Positions 36,236 through 50,929 of a stretch of DNA of 64,000 bases are shown here, piece by piece. Location: positions 806,001 through 870,000 of the forward strand of contig CAUVYP010001198.1 of the NCBI GenBank assembly GCA_963556195.1, read 5' to 3'. The notes under the pieces were generated by a model that ran no database searches, was not told where the DNA came from, and was given only the letters and a program-made list of their open reading frames with translations. The first letter of the stretch is position 1; each line of letters begins with the position of its first letter. Source of the DNA: Sepiola atlantica. Taxonomy: Eukaryota; Mollusca; Cephalopoda; Sepiida; Sepiolidae. Both the position numbers and the translations under genes were made by a program.

Positions 36236-39200
36236 CGTTTTAAAGTTGGTAGCGCTTTTGTTTATAACTTCCACATTTATTCGAATTGTGAAACGAAACT
36301 TTGTAGACAGTCGCGGAGACACATTTTCCACTGAAGTACCAAGTTTCAGAAGTGCAGCTGTTGTACTACCGGAGATGTGTCGATACAAACTGAATACGCA
36401 AAACATCTACAAAATTTAGTGCGTTTTAAAGTTGATATCGCTTTTGTTTATAACTTCCACATTTATTCGAATTGTGAAACGAAACTTTGTAGACAGTCGC
36501 GGAGACACATTATCTACTGAAATACCATGTTTCAGAATGGCAGCTCTTTTACTGCCGGAGATATGTCGATACAAACTGAATACGCAAAACATCTACAAAA
36601 TTTAGCGCGTTTAAAAGTTGATAGCGCTTTTGTTTATAACTTTCAGATTTATTCGAATTGTGCCACGAAACTTTGCAGACCATCGCGGAGAGGCATTTTC
36701 TACTGAAGTACCAACTTTCAGAAGTGCAGCTCTTGTACTGCCGGAGATATGTCGTCACAAACTGAATACGCAAAACATCGACAAAATTTAGCGCGTTTTA
36801 AAGTTGATATCGCTTTTGTTTATAACTTCCACATTTATTCGAATTGTGCCACGAAACTTTGCAGACAGTCGCAGAGACACATTTTCTACTGAAGTACCAA
36901 GTTTAAGATGCAGCAGATCTTGTACTACCGGAGATGTGTCGATACAAACGGAATACGCAAAACATCTACAAAATTAGTGCGTTTTAAAGTTGATATCGCT
37001 TTTGTTTATAACTTCCACATTTATTCGAATTGTGCACCGAAACTTTGCAGACCGTCGCGGAGAGGCATTTTCTACTGAAGTACCAAGTTTCAGAAGTGCA
37101 GCTCTTGTACTACCGGAGATGTGTCGATACAAACTGAATACGCAAAACATCTACAAAATTTAGTGCGTTTTAAAGTTGATATCGCTTTTGTTTATAACTT
37201 CCACATTTATTCGAATTGTGAAACGAAACTTTGTAGACACTCGAGGAGACACATCTTCTACTGAAGTATTAAGTTTCAGAAGTGCAGCTCTTGTACTACC
37301 GGAGATATGTCGATACAAACTGAATACGCAAAACATCTACAAAATTTAGCGCGTTTAAAAGTTGATAGCGCTTTTGATTATAACTTTCAGATTTATTCGA
37401 ATTGTGCCACGAAACTTTGCAAACCATCGCGGAGAGGCATTTTCTACTGAAGTACCAAGTTTCAGAAGTGCAGATCTTGTACTGCCGGAGATATGTCGAT
37501 ACAAACTGAATACGCAAAACATCAACAAAATTTAGCGCGTTTTAAAGTTGATATCGCTTTTGTTTATAACTTCCACATTTATTCGAATTGTGCCACGAAA
37601 CTTTACAGACCATCGCGGGGAGGCATTTTCTACTGAAGTACCAAGTTTCAGAAGTGCAGCTCTTGTACTACCGGAGATATGTCGATACAAACTGAATACG
37701 CAAAACATCAACAAAATTAAGCGCGTTTTAAAGTTGATAGCGCTTTTGTTTATAACTTTCACATTTATTTGAATTGTGAAACGAAACTTTGTAGACAGTC
37801 GCGGAGACACATTTTCTACTGGTGTACCAAGTTTCAGAAGTGCAGCTCTTGTACTGCCGGAGATATGTCGATACAAACTGAATACGCAAAACATCAACAA
37901 AATTAAGCGCGTTTTAAAGTTGATATCGCTTTTGTTTATAACTTCCACATTTATTCGAATTGTGCCACGAAACTTTGCAGACCATCGCGGAGACACATTT
38001 TCTACTGAAGTACCAAGTTTCAGAAGTGCAGCTCTTGTACTACGGGAGATATGTCGATACAAACTGAATACACAAAACATCGACAAAATTCAGCGCGTTT
38101 TAAAGTTGATATCGCTTTTGTTTATAACTTCCACATTTATTCGAATTGATCCACGAAACTTTGCAGACCATCGCGGAGAGGCATTTACTACTGAAGTACC
38201 AAGTTTCAGAAGTGCAGCTCTTGTACTGCCGGAGATATGTCGATACAAACTGAATACGCAAAACATCAACAAAATTTAGCGCGTTTTAAAGTTGATATCG
38301 CTTTTGTTTATAACTTCCACATTTATTCGAATTGTGAAACGAAACTTTGTAGACAGTCGCGGAGACACATTTTCCACTGAAGTACCAAGTTTCAGAAGTG
38401 CAGCTCTTGTACTACCGGAGATGTGTCGATACAAACTGAATACGCAAAACATCTACAAAATTTAGCGCGTTTAAAAGTTGATAGCGCTTTTGTTTATAAC
38501 TTTCAGATTTATTCGAATTGTGCCACGAAACTTTACAGACCATCGCGGAGAGGCATTTTCTTCTGAAGTACCAAGTTTCAGAAGTGCCGCTTTTGTACTG
38601 CCAGAGATATGTCGATACAAACTGAATACGCAAAACATCTACAAAATTTAGCGCGTTTAAAAGTTGATAGCGCTTTTGTTTATAACTTTCAGATTTATGA
38701 GAATTGTGCCACGAAACTTTACAGACCATCGCGGAGAGGCATTTTCTACTGAAGTACCAAGTTTCAGAAGTGCAGCTCTTGTACTGCCGGAGATGTGTCG
38801 ATACAAACTGAATACGCAAAACATCTACAAAATTTAGTGCGTTTTTAAGTTGATATCGCTTTTGTTTATAACTTCCACATTTATTCGAATTGTGAAACGA
38901 AACTTTGCAGACAGTCGCGGAGACACATTTTCTACTGAGGTACCAAGTTTAAGAAGTGCAGCTCTTGTACTACCGGAGATATGTCGATACAAACTGAATA
39001 CGTAAAACATCTACAAAATTTAGCGCGTCTTAAAGTTCATATCGCTTTTGTTTATAACTTTCAGATTTATTCGAATTCTGCCACGAAACTTTGCAGACAA
39101 TCGCGGAGAGGCATTTTCTACTGGTGTACCAAGTTTCAGAAGTGCAGCTCTTGTACTGCCGGAGATATGTCGATACAAACTGAATACGCAAAACATCGAC

Positions 39201-39583
39201 AAAATTCAGCGCGTTTTAAAGTTGATATCGCTTTTGTTTATAACTTCCACATTTATTCGAATTGATCCACGAAACTTTGCAGACAATCGCGGAGAGGCAT
39301 TTACTACTGAAGTACCAAGTTTCAGAAGTGCAGCTCTTGTACTACCGGAGATATGTCGATACAAACTGAATACGCAAAACATCAACAAAATTTAGCGCGT
39401 TTTAAAGTTGATATCGCTTTTGTTTATAACTTCCACATTTATTCGAATTGTGAAACGAAACTTTGTAGACAGTCGCGGAGACACATTTTCTACTGAAGTA
39501 CCAAGTTTCAGAAGTGCAGCTCTTGTACTACCGGAGATATGTCGATACAAACTGAATACGCAAAACATCAACAAAATTTAGCG
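36236..39583 (+). repeat. 18-monomer (3348-bp) block, copy 1
   Basis: Units 36236 to about 37530 reappear at 39584-40877 with an offset of 3348 bp, including the compensated-indel marker at 36905 and 40253. Further right the correspondence moves to 3719 bp (37548 with 41267, 38090 with 41809) because two extra monomers follow in the second copy and one base is missing near 40350. Confidence 0.8.
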
Positions 39584-42500
39584 CGTTTTAAAGTTGGTAG
39601 CGCTTTTGTTTATAACTTCCACATTTATTCGAATTGTGAAACGAAACTTTGTAGACAGTCGCGGAGACACATTTTCCACTGAAGCACCAAGTTTCAGAAG
39701 TGCAGCTCTTGTACTACCGGAGATGTGTCGATACAAACTGAATACGCAAAACATCTACAAAATTTAGTGCGTTTTAAAGTTGATATCGCTTTTGTTTATA
39801 ACTTCCACATTTATTCGAATTGTGAAACGAAACTTTGTAGACAGTCGCGGAGACACATTATCTACTGAAATACAATGTTTCAGAATGGCAGCTCTTTTAC
39901 TGCCGGAGATATGTCGATACAAACTGAATACGCAAAACATCTACAAAATTTAGCGCGTTTAAAAGTTGATAGCGCTTTTGTTTATAACTTTCAGATTTAT
40001 TCGAATTGTGCCACGAAACTTTGCAGACCATCGCGGAGAGGCATTTTCTACTGAAGTACAAAGTTTCAGAAGTGCAGCTCTTGTACTGCCGGAGATATGT
40101 CGTCACAAACTGAATACGCAAAACATCGACAAAATTTAGCGCGTTTTAAAGTTGATATCGCTTTTGTTTATAACTTCCACATTTATTCGAATTGTGCCAC
40201 GAAACTTTGCAGACAGTCGCGGAGACACATTTTCTACTGAAGTACCAAGTTTAAGATGCAGCAGATCTTGTACTACCGGAGATGTGTCGATACAAACGGA
40301 ATACGCAAAACATCTACAAAATTAGTGCGTTTTAAAGTTGATATCGCTTTGTTTATAACTTCCACATTTATTCGAATTGTGCACCGAAACTTTGCAGACC
40401 GTCGCGGAGAGGCATTTTCTACTGAAGTACCAAGTTTCAGAAGTGCAGCTCTTGTACTACCGGAGATGTGTCGATACAAACTGAATACGCAAAACATCTA
40501 CAAAATTTTGTGCGTTTTAAAGTTGATATCGCTTTTGTTTATAACTTCCACATTTATTCGAATTGTGAAACGAAACTTTGTAGACAGTCGCCGAGACACA
40601 TCTTCTACTGAAGTACCATGTTTCAGAAGTGCAGCTCTTGTACTACCGGAGATATGTCGATACAAACTGAATACGCAAAACATCTACAAAATTTAGCGCG
40701 TTTAAAAGTTGATAGCGCTTTTGATTATAACTTTCACATTTATTCGAATTGTGCCACGAAACTTTGCAAACCATCGCAGAGAGGCATTCTCTACTGAAGT
40801 ACCAAGTTTCAGAAGTGCAGCTCTTGTACTGCCGGAGATATGTCGATACAAACTGAATAAGCAAAACATCAACAAAATTTAGCGCGTTTTTAAGTTGATA
40901 GCGCTTTTGTTTATAACTTCCACATTTATTCGAATTGTGCCACGAAACTTTGCAGACCATCGCGGAGAGGCATTTTCTACTGAAGTACCAAGTTTCAGAA
41001 GTGCTGCTCTTGTACTGCCAGAGATATGTCGATACAAACTGAATACGCAAAACATCTACAAAATTTAGCGCGTTTAAAAGTTGATAGCGCTTTTGTTTAT
41101 AACTTTCAGATTTATTCGAATTGTGCCACGAAACTTTGCAGACCATCGCGGAGAGGCATTTTCTACTGAAGTACCAAGTTTCAGAAGTGCAGCTCTTGTA
41201 CTGCCGGAGATATGTCGATACAAACTGAATACGCAAAACATCAACAAAATTTAGCGCGTTTTAAAGTTGATATCGCTTTTGTTTATAACTTCCACATTTA
41301 TTCGAATTGTGCCACGAAACTTTACAGACAATCGCGGGGAGGCATTTTCTACTGAAGTACCAAGTTTCAGAAGTGCAGCTCTTGTACTACCGGAGATATG
41401 TCGATACAAACTGAATTCGAAAAACATCAACAAAATTAAGCGCGTTTTAAAGTTGATAGCGCTTTTGTTTATAACTTTCACATTTATTTGAATTGTGAAA
41501 CGAAACTTTGTAGACAGTCGCGGAGACACATTTTCTACTGGTGTACCAAGTTTCAGAAGTGCAGCTCTTGTACTGCCGGAGATATGTCGATACAAACTGA
41601 ATACGCAAAACATCAACAAAATTAAGCGCGTTTTAAAGTTGATATCGCTTTTGTTTATAACTTCCACATTTATTCGAATTGTGCCACGAAACTTTGCAGA
41701 CAGTCGCGGAGACACATTTTCTACTGAAGTACCAAGTTTAAGAAGTGCAGCTCTTGTACTACCGAGGATATGTTGATACAAACTGAATACACAAAACATC
41801 GACAAAATTCAGCGCGTTTTAAAGTTGATATCGCTTTTGTTTATAACTTCCACATTTATTCGAATTGATCCACGAAACTTTGCAGACCATCGCGGAGAGG
41901 CATTTACTACTGAAGTACCAAGTTTCAGAAGTGCAGCTCTTGTACTACCGGAGATATGTCGATACAAACTGAATACGCAAAACATCAACAAAATTTAGCG
42001 CGTTTTAAAGTTGATATCGCTTTTGTTTATAACTTCCACATTTATTCGAATTGTGAAACGAAACTTTGTAGACAGTCGCGGAGAGGCATTTTCTACTGAA
42101 GTACCAAGTTTCAGAAGTGCAGCTCTTGTACTACCGGAGATGTGTTGATACAAACTGAATACGCAAAACATCTACAAAATTTTGTGCGTTTTTAAGTTGA
42201 TATCGCTTTTGTTTATAACTTCCACATTTATTCGAATTGTGAAACGAAACTTTGTAGACAGTCGCGGAGACACATTTTCTACTGAAGTACCAAGTTTCAG
42301 AAGTGCAGCTCTTGTACTACCGGAGATATGTCGATACAAACTGAATACGCAAAACATCTACAAAATTTAGCGCGTTTAAAAGTTGATAGCGCTTTTGTTT
42401 ATAACTTTCAGATTTATTCGAATTGTGCCACGAAACTTTACAGACCATCGCGGAGAGGCATTTTCTACTGAGGTACCAAGTTTCAGAAGTGCCGCTTTTG

Positions 42501-43302
42501 TACTGCCAGAGATATGTCGATACAAACTGAATACGCAAAACATCTACAAAATTTAGCGCGTTTAAAAGTTGATAGCGCTTTTGTTTATAACTTTCAGATT
42601 TATGAGAATTGTGCCACGAAACTTTACAGACAATCGCGGAGAGGCATTTTCTACTGAAGTACCAAGTTTCAGAAGTGCAGCTCTTGTACTGCCGGAGATG
42701 TGTCGATACAAACTGAATACGCAAAACATCTACAAAATTTAGTGCGTTTTTAAGTTGATATCGCTTTTGTTTATAACTTCCACATTTATTCGAATTGTGA
42801 AACGAAACTTTGCAGACAGTCGCGGAGACACATTTTCTACTGAGGTACCAAGTTGAAGAAGTGCAGCTCTTGTACTACCGGAGATATGTCGATACAAACT
42901 GAATACGTAAAACATCTACAAAATTTAGCGCGTCTTAAAGTTCATATCGCTTTTGTTTATAACTTTCAGATTTATTCGAATTCTGCCACGAAACTTTGCA
43001 GACCATCGCGGAGAGGCATTTTCTACTGAAGTACCAAGTTTCAGAAGTGCAGCTCTTGTACTGCCGGAGATGTGTCGATACAAACTGAATACGCAAAACA
43101 TCTACAAAATTTAGTGCGTTTTTAAGTTGATATCGCTTTTGTTTATAACTTCCACATTTATTCGAATTGTGAAACGAAACTTTGTAGACAGTCGCGGAGA
43201 CACATTTTCCACTGAAGTACCAAGTTTCAGAAGTGCAGCTCTTGTACTACCGGAGATGTGTTGATACAAACTGAATACGCAAAACATCTACAAAATTTTG
43301 TG
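39584..43302 (+). repeat. 18-monomer block, copy 2, expanded by two monomers
   Basis: Follows copy 1 in order, then adds two monomers at about 40878-41249 before the EcoRI-marked block (ACTGAATTCG near 41412). The unit containing 40350 is 185 bp because the T4 run in GCTTTTG has lost one T. The right end is the first copy of a six-monomer doublet that starts at 42187. Confidence 0.75.
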
Positions 43303-44418
43303 CGTTTTTAAGTTGATATCGCTTTTGTTTATAACTTCCACATTTATTCGAATTGTGAAACGAAACTTTGTAGACAGTCGCGGAGACACATTTTCTACTG
43401 AAGTACCAAGTTTCAGAAGTGCAGCTCTTGTACTACCGGAGATATGTCGATACAAACTGAATACGCAAAACATCTACAAAATTTAGCGCGTTTAAAAGTT
43501 GATAGCGCTTTTGTTTATAACTTTCAGATTTATTCGAATTGTGCCACGAAACTTTACAGACCATCGCGGAGAGGCATTTTCTACTGAAGTACCAAGTTTC
43601 AGAAGTGCCGCTTTTGTACTGCCAGAGATATGTCGATACAAACTGAATACGCAAAACATCTACAAAATTTAGCGCGTTTAAAAGTTGATAGCGCTTTTGT
43701 TTATAACTTTCAGATTTATGAGAATTGTGCCACGAAACTTTACAGACCATCGCGGAGAGGCATTTTCTACTGAAGTACCAAGTTTCAGAAGTGCAGCTCT
43801 TGTACTGCCGGAGATGTGTCGATACAAACTGAATACGCAAAACATCTACAAAATTTAGTGCGTTTTTAAGTTTATATCGCTTTTGTTTATAACTTCCACA
43901 TTTATTCGAATTGTGAAACGAAACTTTGCAGACAGTCGCGGAGACACATTTTCTACTGAGGTACCAAGTTTAAGAAGTGCAGCTCTTGTACTACCGGAGA
44001 TATGTCGATACAAACTGAATACGTAAAACATCTACAAAATTTAGCGCGTCTTAAAGTTCATATCGCTTTTGTTTATAACTTTCAGATTTATTCGAATTCT
44101 GCCACGAAACTTTGCAGACCATCGCGGAGAGGCATTTTCTACTGAAGTACCAAGTTTCAGAAGTGCAGCTCTTGTACTGCCAGAGATATGTCGATACAAA
44201 CTGAATACCCAAAACATCTACAAAATTTAGCGTGTTTAAAAGTTGATAGCGCTTTTGTTTATAACTTTCAGATTTATTCGAATTGTGCCACGAAACTTTG
44301 CAGACCATCGCGAAGAGGCATTTTCTACTGAAGTACCAAGTTTCAGAAGTGCAGCTTTTGTACTGCCGGAGATATGTCGATACAAACTGAATACGCAAAA
44401 CATCAACAAAATTTAGCG
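42187..44418 (+). repeat. Six-monomer (1116-bp) tandem doublet
   Basis: Units 42187-43302 and 43303-44418 correspond in order over most of their length: TTTTGTGCGTTTTTAAG, GCCGCTTTTG, TTTATGAGAATTG, GTTTAAG or GTTGAAG, CGTCTTAAAGTTCAT, and GAATTCTGCC. The correspondence weakens at the right end. The same six-unit order is seen again from about 48697 to 49812 and on to 50900. Confidence 0.8.
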
Positions 44419-47400
44419 CGTTTTGAAGTTGATATCGCTTTTGTTTATAACTTCCACATTTATTCGAATTGTGCCACGAAACTTTACAGACCATCGCAGG
44501 GGAAGCATTTTCTACTGGTGTACCAAGTTTCAGAAGTGCAGCTCTTGTACTGCCGGAGATATGTCGATACAAACTGAATACGCAAAACATCGACAAAATT
44601 CAGCGCGTTTTAAAGTTGATATCGCTTTTGTTTATAACTTCCACATTTATTCGAATTGATCCACGAAACTTTGCAGACCATCGCGGAGAGGCATTTACTA
44701 CTGAAGTACCAAGTTTCAGAAGTGCAGCTCTTGTACTACCGGAGATATGTCGATACAAACTGAATACGCAAAACATCAACAAAATTTAGCGCGTTTTAAA
44801 GTTGATTTCGCTTTTGTTTATAACTTCCACATTTATTCGAATTGTGAAACGAAACTTTGTAGACAGTCGCGGAGACACATTTTCTACGGAAGTACCAAGT
44901 TTCAGAAGTGCAGCTCTTGTACTACCGGAGATATGTCGATACAAACTGAATACGCAAAACATCAACAAAATTTAGCGCGTTTTAAAGTTGGTAGCGCTTT
45001 TGTTTATAACTTCCACATTTATTCGAATTGTGAAACGAAACTTTGTAGACAGTCGCGGAGACACATTTTCCACTGAAGAACCAAGTTTCAGAAGTGCAGC
45101 TCTTGTACTTCCGGAGATGTGTCGATACAAACTGAATACGCAAAACATCTACAAAATTTAGTGCGTTTTAAAGTTGATATCGCTTTTGTTTATAACTATC
45201 ACATTTATTCGAATTGTGAAACGAAACTTTGTAGACAGTCGCGGAGACACATTATCTACTGAAGTACCACGTTTCAGAATGGCAGCTCTTGTACTGCCGG
45301 AGATATGTCGATACAAACTGAATACGCAAAACATCTACAAAATTTAGCGCGTTTAAAAGTTGATAGCGCTTTTGTTTATAACTTCCACATTTATTCGAAT
45401 TGTGCCACGAAACTTTGCAGACCATCGCGGAGAGGCATTTTCTACTGAAGTACCAAGTTTCAGAAGTGCAGCTCTTGTACTGCCGGAGATATGTCGTCAC
45501 AAACTGAATACGCAAAACATCGACAAAATTTAGCGCGTTTTAAAGTTGATATCGCTTTTGTTTATAACTTCCACATTTATTCGAATTGTGCCACGAAACT
45601 TGGCAGACCATCGCGGAGAGGCATTTTCTACTGAAGTACCAAGTTTCAGAAGTGCAGCTCTAGTACTGCCAGAGATATGTCGATACAAACTGAATACGCA
45701 AAACATCTACAAAATTTAGCGCGTTTAAAAGTTGATAGCGCTTTTGTTTATAACTTTCAGATTTATTCGAATTGTGCCACGAAACTTTACAGACCATCGC
45801 GGAGAGGCATTTTCTTCTGAAGTACCAAGTTTCAGAAGTGCAGCTCTTGTACTGCCAGAGATATGTCGATACAAACTGAATACGCAAAACATCTGCAAAA
45901 TTTAGCGCGTTTAAAAGTTGATAGCGCTTTTGTTTATAACTTTCAGATTTATGAGAATTGTGCCTCGAAACTTTGCAGACCATCGCAGAGAGGCATTTTC
46001 TACTGAAGTACCAAGTTTCAGAAGTGCAGCTCTTGTACTGCCAGAGATATGTCGATACAAACTGAATAAGCAAAACATCAACAAAATTTAGCGCGTTTTA
46101 AAGTTGATAGCGCTTTTGTTTATAACTTCCACATTTATTCGAATTGTGCCACGAAACTTTGCAGACCATCGCGGAGAGGCATTTTCTACTGAAGTACCAA
46201 GTTTCAGAAGTGCTGCTCTAGTACTGCCAGAGATATGTCGATACAAACTGACTACGCAAAACATCTACAAAATTTAGCGCGTTTAAAAGTTGATAGCGCT
46301 TTTGTTTATAACTTTCAGATTTATTCGAATTGTGCCACGAAACTTTGCAGACCATCGCGGAGAGGCATTTTCTACTGAAGTACCAAGTTTCAGAAGTGCA
46401 GCTCTTGTACTGCCGGAGATATGTCGATACAAACTGAATACGCAAAACATCAACAAAATTTAGCGCGTTTTAAAGTTGATATCGCTTTTGTTTATAACTT
46501 CCACATTTATTCGAATTGTGCCACGAAACTTTACAGACAATCGCGGGGAGGCATTTTCTACTGAAGTACCAAGTTTCAGAAGTGCAGCTCTTGTACTACC
46601 GGAGATATGTCGATACAAACTGAATTCGCAAAACATCAACAAAATTAAGCGCGTTTTAAAGTTGATAGCGCTTTTGTTTATAACTTTCACATTTATTTGA
46701 ATTGTGAAACGAAACTTTGTAGACAGTCGCGGAGACACATTTTCTACTGGTGTACCAAGTTTCAGAAGTGCAGCTCTTGTACTGCCGGAGATATGTCGAT
46801 ACAAACTGAATACACAAAACATCAACAAAATTAAGCGCGTTTTAAAGTTGATATCGCTTTTGTTTATAACTTCCACATTTATTCGAATTGATCCACGAAA
46901 CTTTGCAGACCATCGCGGAGAGGCATTTTCTACTGAAGTACCAAGTTTCAGAAGTGCAGCTCTTGTACTACCGGAGATATGTCGATACAAACTGAATACG
47001 CAAAACATCAACAAAATTTAGCGCGTTTTAAAGTTGATATCGCTTTTGTTTATAACTTCCACATTTATTCGAATTGTGAAACGAAACTTTGTAGACAGTC
47101 GCGGAGACACATTTTCCACTGAAGTACCAAGTTTCAGAAGTGCAGCTCTTGTACTACCGGAGATGTGTAGATACAAACTGAATACGCAAAACATCTACAA
47201 AATTTAGTGCGTTTTTAAGTTGATATCGCTTTTGTTTATATCTTCCACATTTATTCGAATTGTGAAACGAAACTTTGTAGACAGTCGCGGAGACACATTT
47301 TCTACTGAAGTACCAAGTTTCAGAAGTGCAGCTCTTGTACTACCGGAGATATGTCGATACAAACTGAATACGCAAAACATCTACAAAATTTAGCGCGTTT

Positions 47401-50400
47401 AAAAGTTGATAGCGCTTTTGTTTATAACTTCCACATTTATTCGAATTGTGCCACGAAACTTTGCAGACAGTCGCGGAAACACATTTTCTACTGAAGTACC
47501 AAGTTTAAGAAGTGCAGCTCTTGTACTACCGGAGATATGTTGATACAAACTGAATACACAAAACATCGACAAAATTCAGCGCGTTTTAAAGTTGATATCG
47601 CTTTTGTTTATAACTTCCACATTTATTCGAATTGATCCACGAAACTTTGCAGACCATCGCGGAGAGGCATTTACTACTGAAGTACCAAGTTTCAGAAGTG
47701 CAGCTCTTGTACTACCGGAGATATGTCGATACAAACTGAATACGCAAAACATCAACAAAATTTAGCGCGTTTTAAAGTTGATATCGCTTTTGTTTATAAC
47801 TTCCACATTTATTCGAATTGTGAAACGAAACTTTGTAGACAGTCGCGGAGACACATTTTCCACTGAAGTACCAAGTTTCAGAAGTGCAGCTCTTGTACTA
47901 CCGGAGATGTGTTGATACAAACTGAATACGCAAAACATCTACAAAATTTTGTGCGTTTTTAAGTTGATATCGCTTTTGTTTATAACTTCCACATTTATTC
48001 GAATTGTGAAACGAAACTTTGTAGACAGTCGCGGAGACACATTTTCTACTGAAGTACCAAGTTTCAGAAGTGCAGCTCTTGTACTACCGGAGATATGTCG
48101 ATACAAACTGAATACGCAAAACATCTACAAAATTTAGCGCGTTTAAAAGTTGATAGCGCTTTTGTTTATAACTTTCAGATTTATTCGAATTGTGCCACGA
48201 AACTTTGCAGACAGTCGCGGAAACACATTTTCTACTGAAGTACCAAGTTTAAGAAGTGCAGCTCTTGTACTACCGGAGATATGTTGATACAAACTGAATA
48301 CACAAAACATCGACAAAATTCAGCGCGTTTTAAAGTTGATATCGCTTTTGTTTATAACTTCCACATTTATTCGAATTGATCCACGAAACTTTGCAGACCA
48401 TCGCGGAGAGGCATTTACTACTGAAGTACCAAGTTTCAGAAGTGCAGCTCTTGTACTACCGGAGATATGTCGATACAAACTGAATACGCAAAACATCAAC
48501 AAAATTTAGCGCGTTTTAAAGTTGATATCGCTTTTGTTTATAACTTCCACATTTATTCGAATTGTGAAACGAAACTTTGTAGACAGTCGCGGAGACACAT
48601 TTTCCACTGAAGTACCAAGTTTCAGAAGTGCAGCTCTTGTACTACCGGAGATGTGTTGATACAAACTGAATACGCAAAACATCTACAAAATTTTGTGCGT
48701 TTTTAAGTTGATATCGCTTTTGTTTATAACTTCCACATTTATTCGAATTGTGAAACGAAACTTTGTAGACAGTCGCGGAGACACATTTTCTACTGAAGTA
48801 CCAAGTTTCAGAAGTGCAGCTCTTGTACTACCGGAGATATGTCGATACAAACTGAATACGCAAAACATCTACAAAATTTAGCGCGTTTAAAAGTTGATAG
48901 CGCTTTTGTTTATAACTTTCAGATTTATTCGAATTGTGCCACGAAACTTTACAGACCATCGCGGAGAGGCATTTTCTACTGAAGTACCAAGTTTCAGAAG
49001 TGCCGCTTTTGTACTGCCAGAGATATGTCGATACAAACTGAATACGCAAAACATCTACAAAATTTAGCGCGTTTAAAAGTTGATAGCGCTTTTGTTTATA
49101 ACTTTCAGATTTATGAGAATTGTGCCACGAAACTTTACAGACCATCGCGGAGAGGCATTTTCTACTGAAGTACCAAGTTTCAGAAGTGCAGCTCTTGTAC
49201 TGCCGGAGATGTGTCGATACAAACTGAATACGCAAAACATCTACAAAATTTAGTGCGTTTTTAAGTTGATATCGCTTTTGTTTATAACTTCCACATTTAT
49301 TCGAATTGTGAAACGAAACTTTGCAGACAGTCGCGGAGACACATTTTCTACTGAGGTACCAAGTTTAAGAAGTGCAGCTCTTGTACTACCGGAGATATGT
49401 CGATACAAACTGAATACGTAAAACATCTACAAAATTTAGCGCGTCTTAAAGTTCATATCGCTTTTGTTTATAACTTTCAGATTTATTCGAATTCTGCCAC
49501 GAAACTTTGCAGACCATCGCAGAGAGGCATTTTCTACTGAAGTACCAAGTTTCAGAAGTGCAGCTCTTGTACTGCCGGAGATGTGTCGATACAAACTGAA
49601 TACGCAAAACATCTACAAAATTTAGTGCGTTTTTAAGTTGATATCGCTTTTGTTTATAACTTCCACATTTATTCGAATTGTGAAACGAAACTTTGTAGAC
49701 AGTCGCGGAGACACATTTTCCACTGAAGTACCAAGTTTCAGAAGTGCAGCTCTTGTACTACCGGAGATGTGTTGATACAAACTGAATACGCAAAACATCT
49801 ACAAAATTTTGTGCGTTTTTAAGTTGATATCGCTTTTGTTTATAACTTCCACATTTATTCAAATTGTGAAACGAAACTTTGTAGACAGTCGCGGAGACAC
49901 ATTTTCTACTGAAGTACCAAGTTTCAGAAGTGCAGCTCTTGTACTACCGGAGATATGTCGATACAAACTGAATACGCAAAACATCTACAAAATTTAGCGC
50001 GTTTAAAAGTTGATAGCGCTTTTGTTTATAACTTTCAGATTTATTCGAATTGTGCCACGAAACTCTACAGACCATCGCGGAGAGGCATTTTCTACTGAAG
50101 TACCAAGTTTCAGAAGTGCCGCTTTTGTACTGCCAGAGATATGTCGATACAAACTGAATACGCAAAACATCTACAAAATTTAGCGCGTTTAAAAGTTGAT
50201 AGCGCTTTTGTTTATAACTTTCAGATTTATAAGAATTGTGCCACGAAACTTTACAGACAATCGCGGAGAGGCATTTTCTACTGAAGTACCAAGTTTCAGA
50301 AGTGCAGCTCTTGTACTGCCGGAGATGTGTCGATACAAACTGAATACGCAAAACATCTACAAAATGTAGTGCGTTTTTAAGTTGATATCGCTTTTGTTTA

Positions 50401-50929
50401 TAACTTCCACATTTATTCGAATTGTGAAACGAAACTTTGCAGACAGTCGCGGAGACACATTTTCTACTGAGGTACCAAGTTTAAGAAGTGCAGCTCTTGT
50501 ACTACCGGAGATATGTCGATACAAACTGAATACGTAAAACATCTACAAAATTTAGCGCGTCTTAAAGTTCATATCGCTTTTGTTTATAACTTTCAGATTT
50601 ATTCGAATTCTGCCACGAAACTTTGCAGACCATCGCGGAGAGGCATTTTCTACTGAAGTACCAAGTTTCAGAAGTGCAGCTCTTGTACTGCCGGAGATAT
50701 GTCGATACAAACTGAATACCCAAAACATCTACAAAATTTAGCGTGTTTAAAAGTTGATAGCGCTTTTGTTTATAACTTTCAGATTTATTCGAATTGTGCC
50801 ACGAAACTTTGCAGACCATCGCGGAGAGGCATTTTCTACTGAAGTACCAAGTTTCAGAAGTGCAGCTCTTGTACTGCCGGAGATATGTCGATACAAACTG
50901 AATACGCAAAACATCAACAAAATTTAGCG
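44419..50929 (+). repeat. 35-monomer (6511-bp) block, copy 1
   Basis: Starts with the unusual GTTTTGAAG unit and corresponds to 50930 onward at 6511 bp (35 monomers plus one inserted base near 44498, CGCAGGGGAAG). From 45660 the offset is 6324 bp, one monomer less, because of the hybrid unit at 51860. The block contains the GAATTCGC-marked unit near 46625 and the four-monomer doublet at 47396. Confidence 0.75.
47396..48883 (+). repeat. Four-monomer (744-bp) tandem doublet
   Basis: 47396-48139 and 48140-48883 match at 744 bp. They share the rare GCGGAAACAC (47467 and 48211), the ATGTTGATAC and ACACAAAACATCGAC junctions, and GAATTGATCC. The main visible difference is ACTTCCACATTT in the first unit of copy 1 against ACTTTCAGATTT in copy 2. 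Confidence 0.85.
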
